DNA of 64,000 nucleotides from assembly GCA_016648135.1 (NCBI GenBank), contig JADDOH010005123.1, forward strand, positions 1 through 64,000, given 5' to 3'. The DNA comes from Agrypnia vestita. Taxonomy: Eukaryota > Arthropoda > Insecta > Trichoptera > Phryganeidae. The translations under genes were made by a program, and so were the position numbers. The notes below the pieces were generated by a model. That model was not told where the DNA came from. It was given only the letters and a program-made list of their open reading frames with translations, and searched no databases. Shown one piece after another: positions 63,397-64,000 of the stretch; the first letter of the stretch is position 1, and every line of letters begins with the position of its first letter.

Positions 63397-64000
63397 ATTA
63401 TGTTACCACAAAATAAATTTGCTACATTTGAAGACGAAAAACAAAATTATTTTGATTTACCAAGACAAAAATATCACATAAGATATGTTTATATTTGTGT
63501 GGAATTGATGTTGCTGAATAATTTATTCCGCAATGTACAGTAATAATAGAAGATGCACTAGATATTCCCTCCCAACCCTCTCTGTCACAGACTGTCGCAA
63601 TTCCGCTTACTGAAATATTTAAATGTTCAAAATTATCATTTAACAAAACTATATGTGGGCCTTAACTGGAGAAAAAAAGCCAAAAATACCTAGAAGAGGA
63701 AGAAACTCTGAACATTTTTGTTTTTCACATGTACCTATTATAGTTACTCCTGTAAAATGAGGGTTTCTTGTATTTGGCCAAAGGTTCTGTAAAATTATAT
63801 CTGTAAACGAATATCAATGGCCGTAAGAAACCTGTTAACGAAGAATAAAATAAAAGAAGAAAAATAATGGTGAAGTAAAAAAATCCAAATGATTAGTCTG
63901 TGATAGCAGTCGCGGCGTATTTTCCATGCGTTCCTGATTTATTTGGGTTTTTCCTGGTGGCATTAACCACAATAATTCTTATATTCGAAAGAGATAAAAG
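63397..64000. other. no gene seen
   Basis: Probably intron upstream (in transcript terms) of the DUF229 exon at 62430. The minus-strand frame at 63422-63646 is not recognised and lacks clear splice support. Confidence 0.45.

Overview
This window looks like chromosomal DNA of an insect, most likely a moth or butterfly. The grounds are spliced GT-AG genes with metazoan protein families, AT-rich sequence crowded with decayed transposons, RTE/R1/Jockey/L2-type LINE fragments, microsatellite-bearing interspersed repeats, and the recurrent TAGGTACCTAC-like words common in Lepidoptera. The assignment to Lepidoptera is an inference; arthropod is much surer.

Host genes. Only one family of ordinary protein-coding gene is visible, the DUF229 branch of the alkaline-phosphatase/sulfatase-like superfamily. 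At 26997-27351 (minus strand) there is a GC-rich first coding exon: start codon, one membrane anchor, cysteine-bearing ectodomain start, GTGAGT donor. At 56802-62430 (minus strand) lie four internal and C-proximal exons whose phases join across three junctions and which carry the conserved MGDHG metal-site motif. On the minus strand, transcription runs from high to low coordinates. The N-terminal exon at 27 kb therefore cannot belong to the 57-62 kb gene, and the simplest reading is two tandem paralogs. The rest of each gene lies outside the window or was not found.

Mobile DNA, left to right. 0-5 kb: a tRNA-like SINE head, a candidate solo LTR, a mariner copy with intact inverted ends but a broken transposase, a small TA-target MITE and a 68-bp tandem array. 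5.3-8.0 kb: a palindromic MITE split by a 5'-truncated L2/CR1-type LINE. 8.3-14.6 kb: a hAT element with an 8-bp target duplication, a PIF/Harbinger-type MITE inside an older palindrome, a P-element-like THAP transposase remnant, and a Harbinger/MADF-type element inside or next to a LINE fragment. 15-25 kb: a palindrome with hammerhead-like motifs, two LINEs (one with a 536-codon reverse transcriptase frame), a hAT remnant, an RTE 3' end and an inverted pair of hAT-like MITEs. 25-36 kb: the first DUF229 exon, a full palindromic MITE, further MITEs and a GC-enriched possible promoter. 36-49 kb: a hAT element with an 8-bp target duplication, another decayed hAT transposase, a perfect 70-bp-arm hairpin, an R1 3' end, and a 672-bp foldback apparently lodged in a LINE 3' UTR. 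49-64 kb: pogo-like MITEs, a 1.35-kb TIR transposon with iterated subterminal motifs nested in a dispersed repeat, and the DUF229 exons.

How it fits together. The window is mainly intron and intergenic space expanded by nested insertions; many nestings can be read from interrupted repeats and target duplications. Coordinates of repeats without clear termini are approximate. Reading-frame starts in decayed elements are often not real ATG codons, and I say so where it matters.
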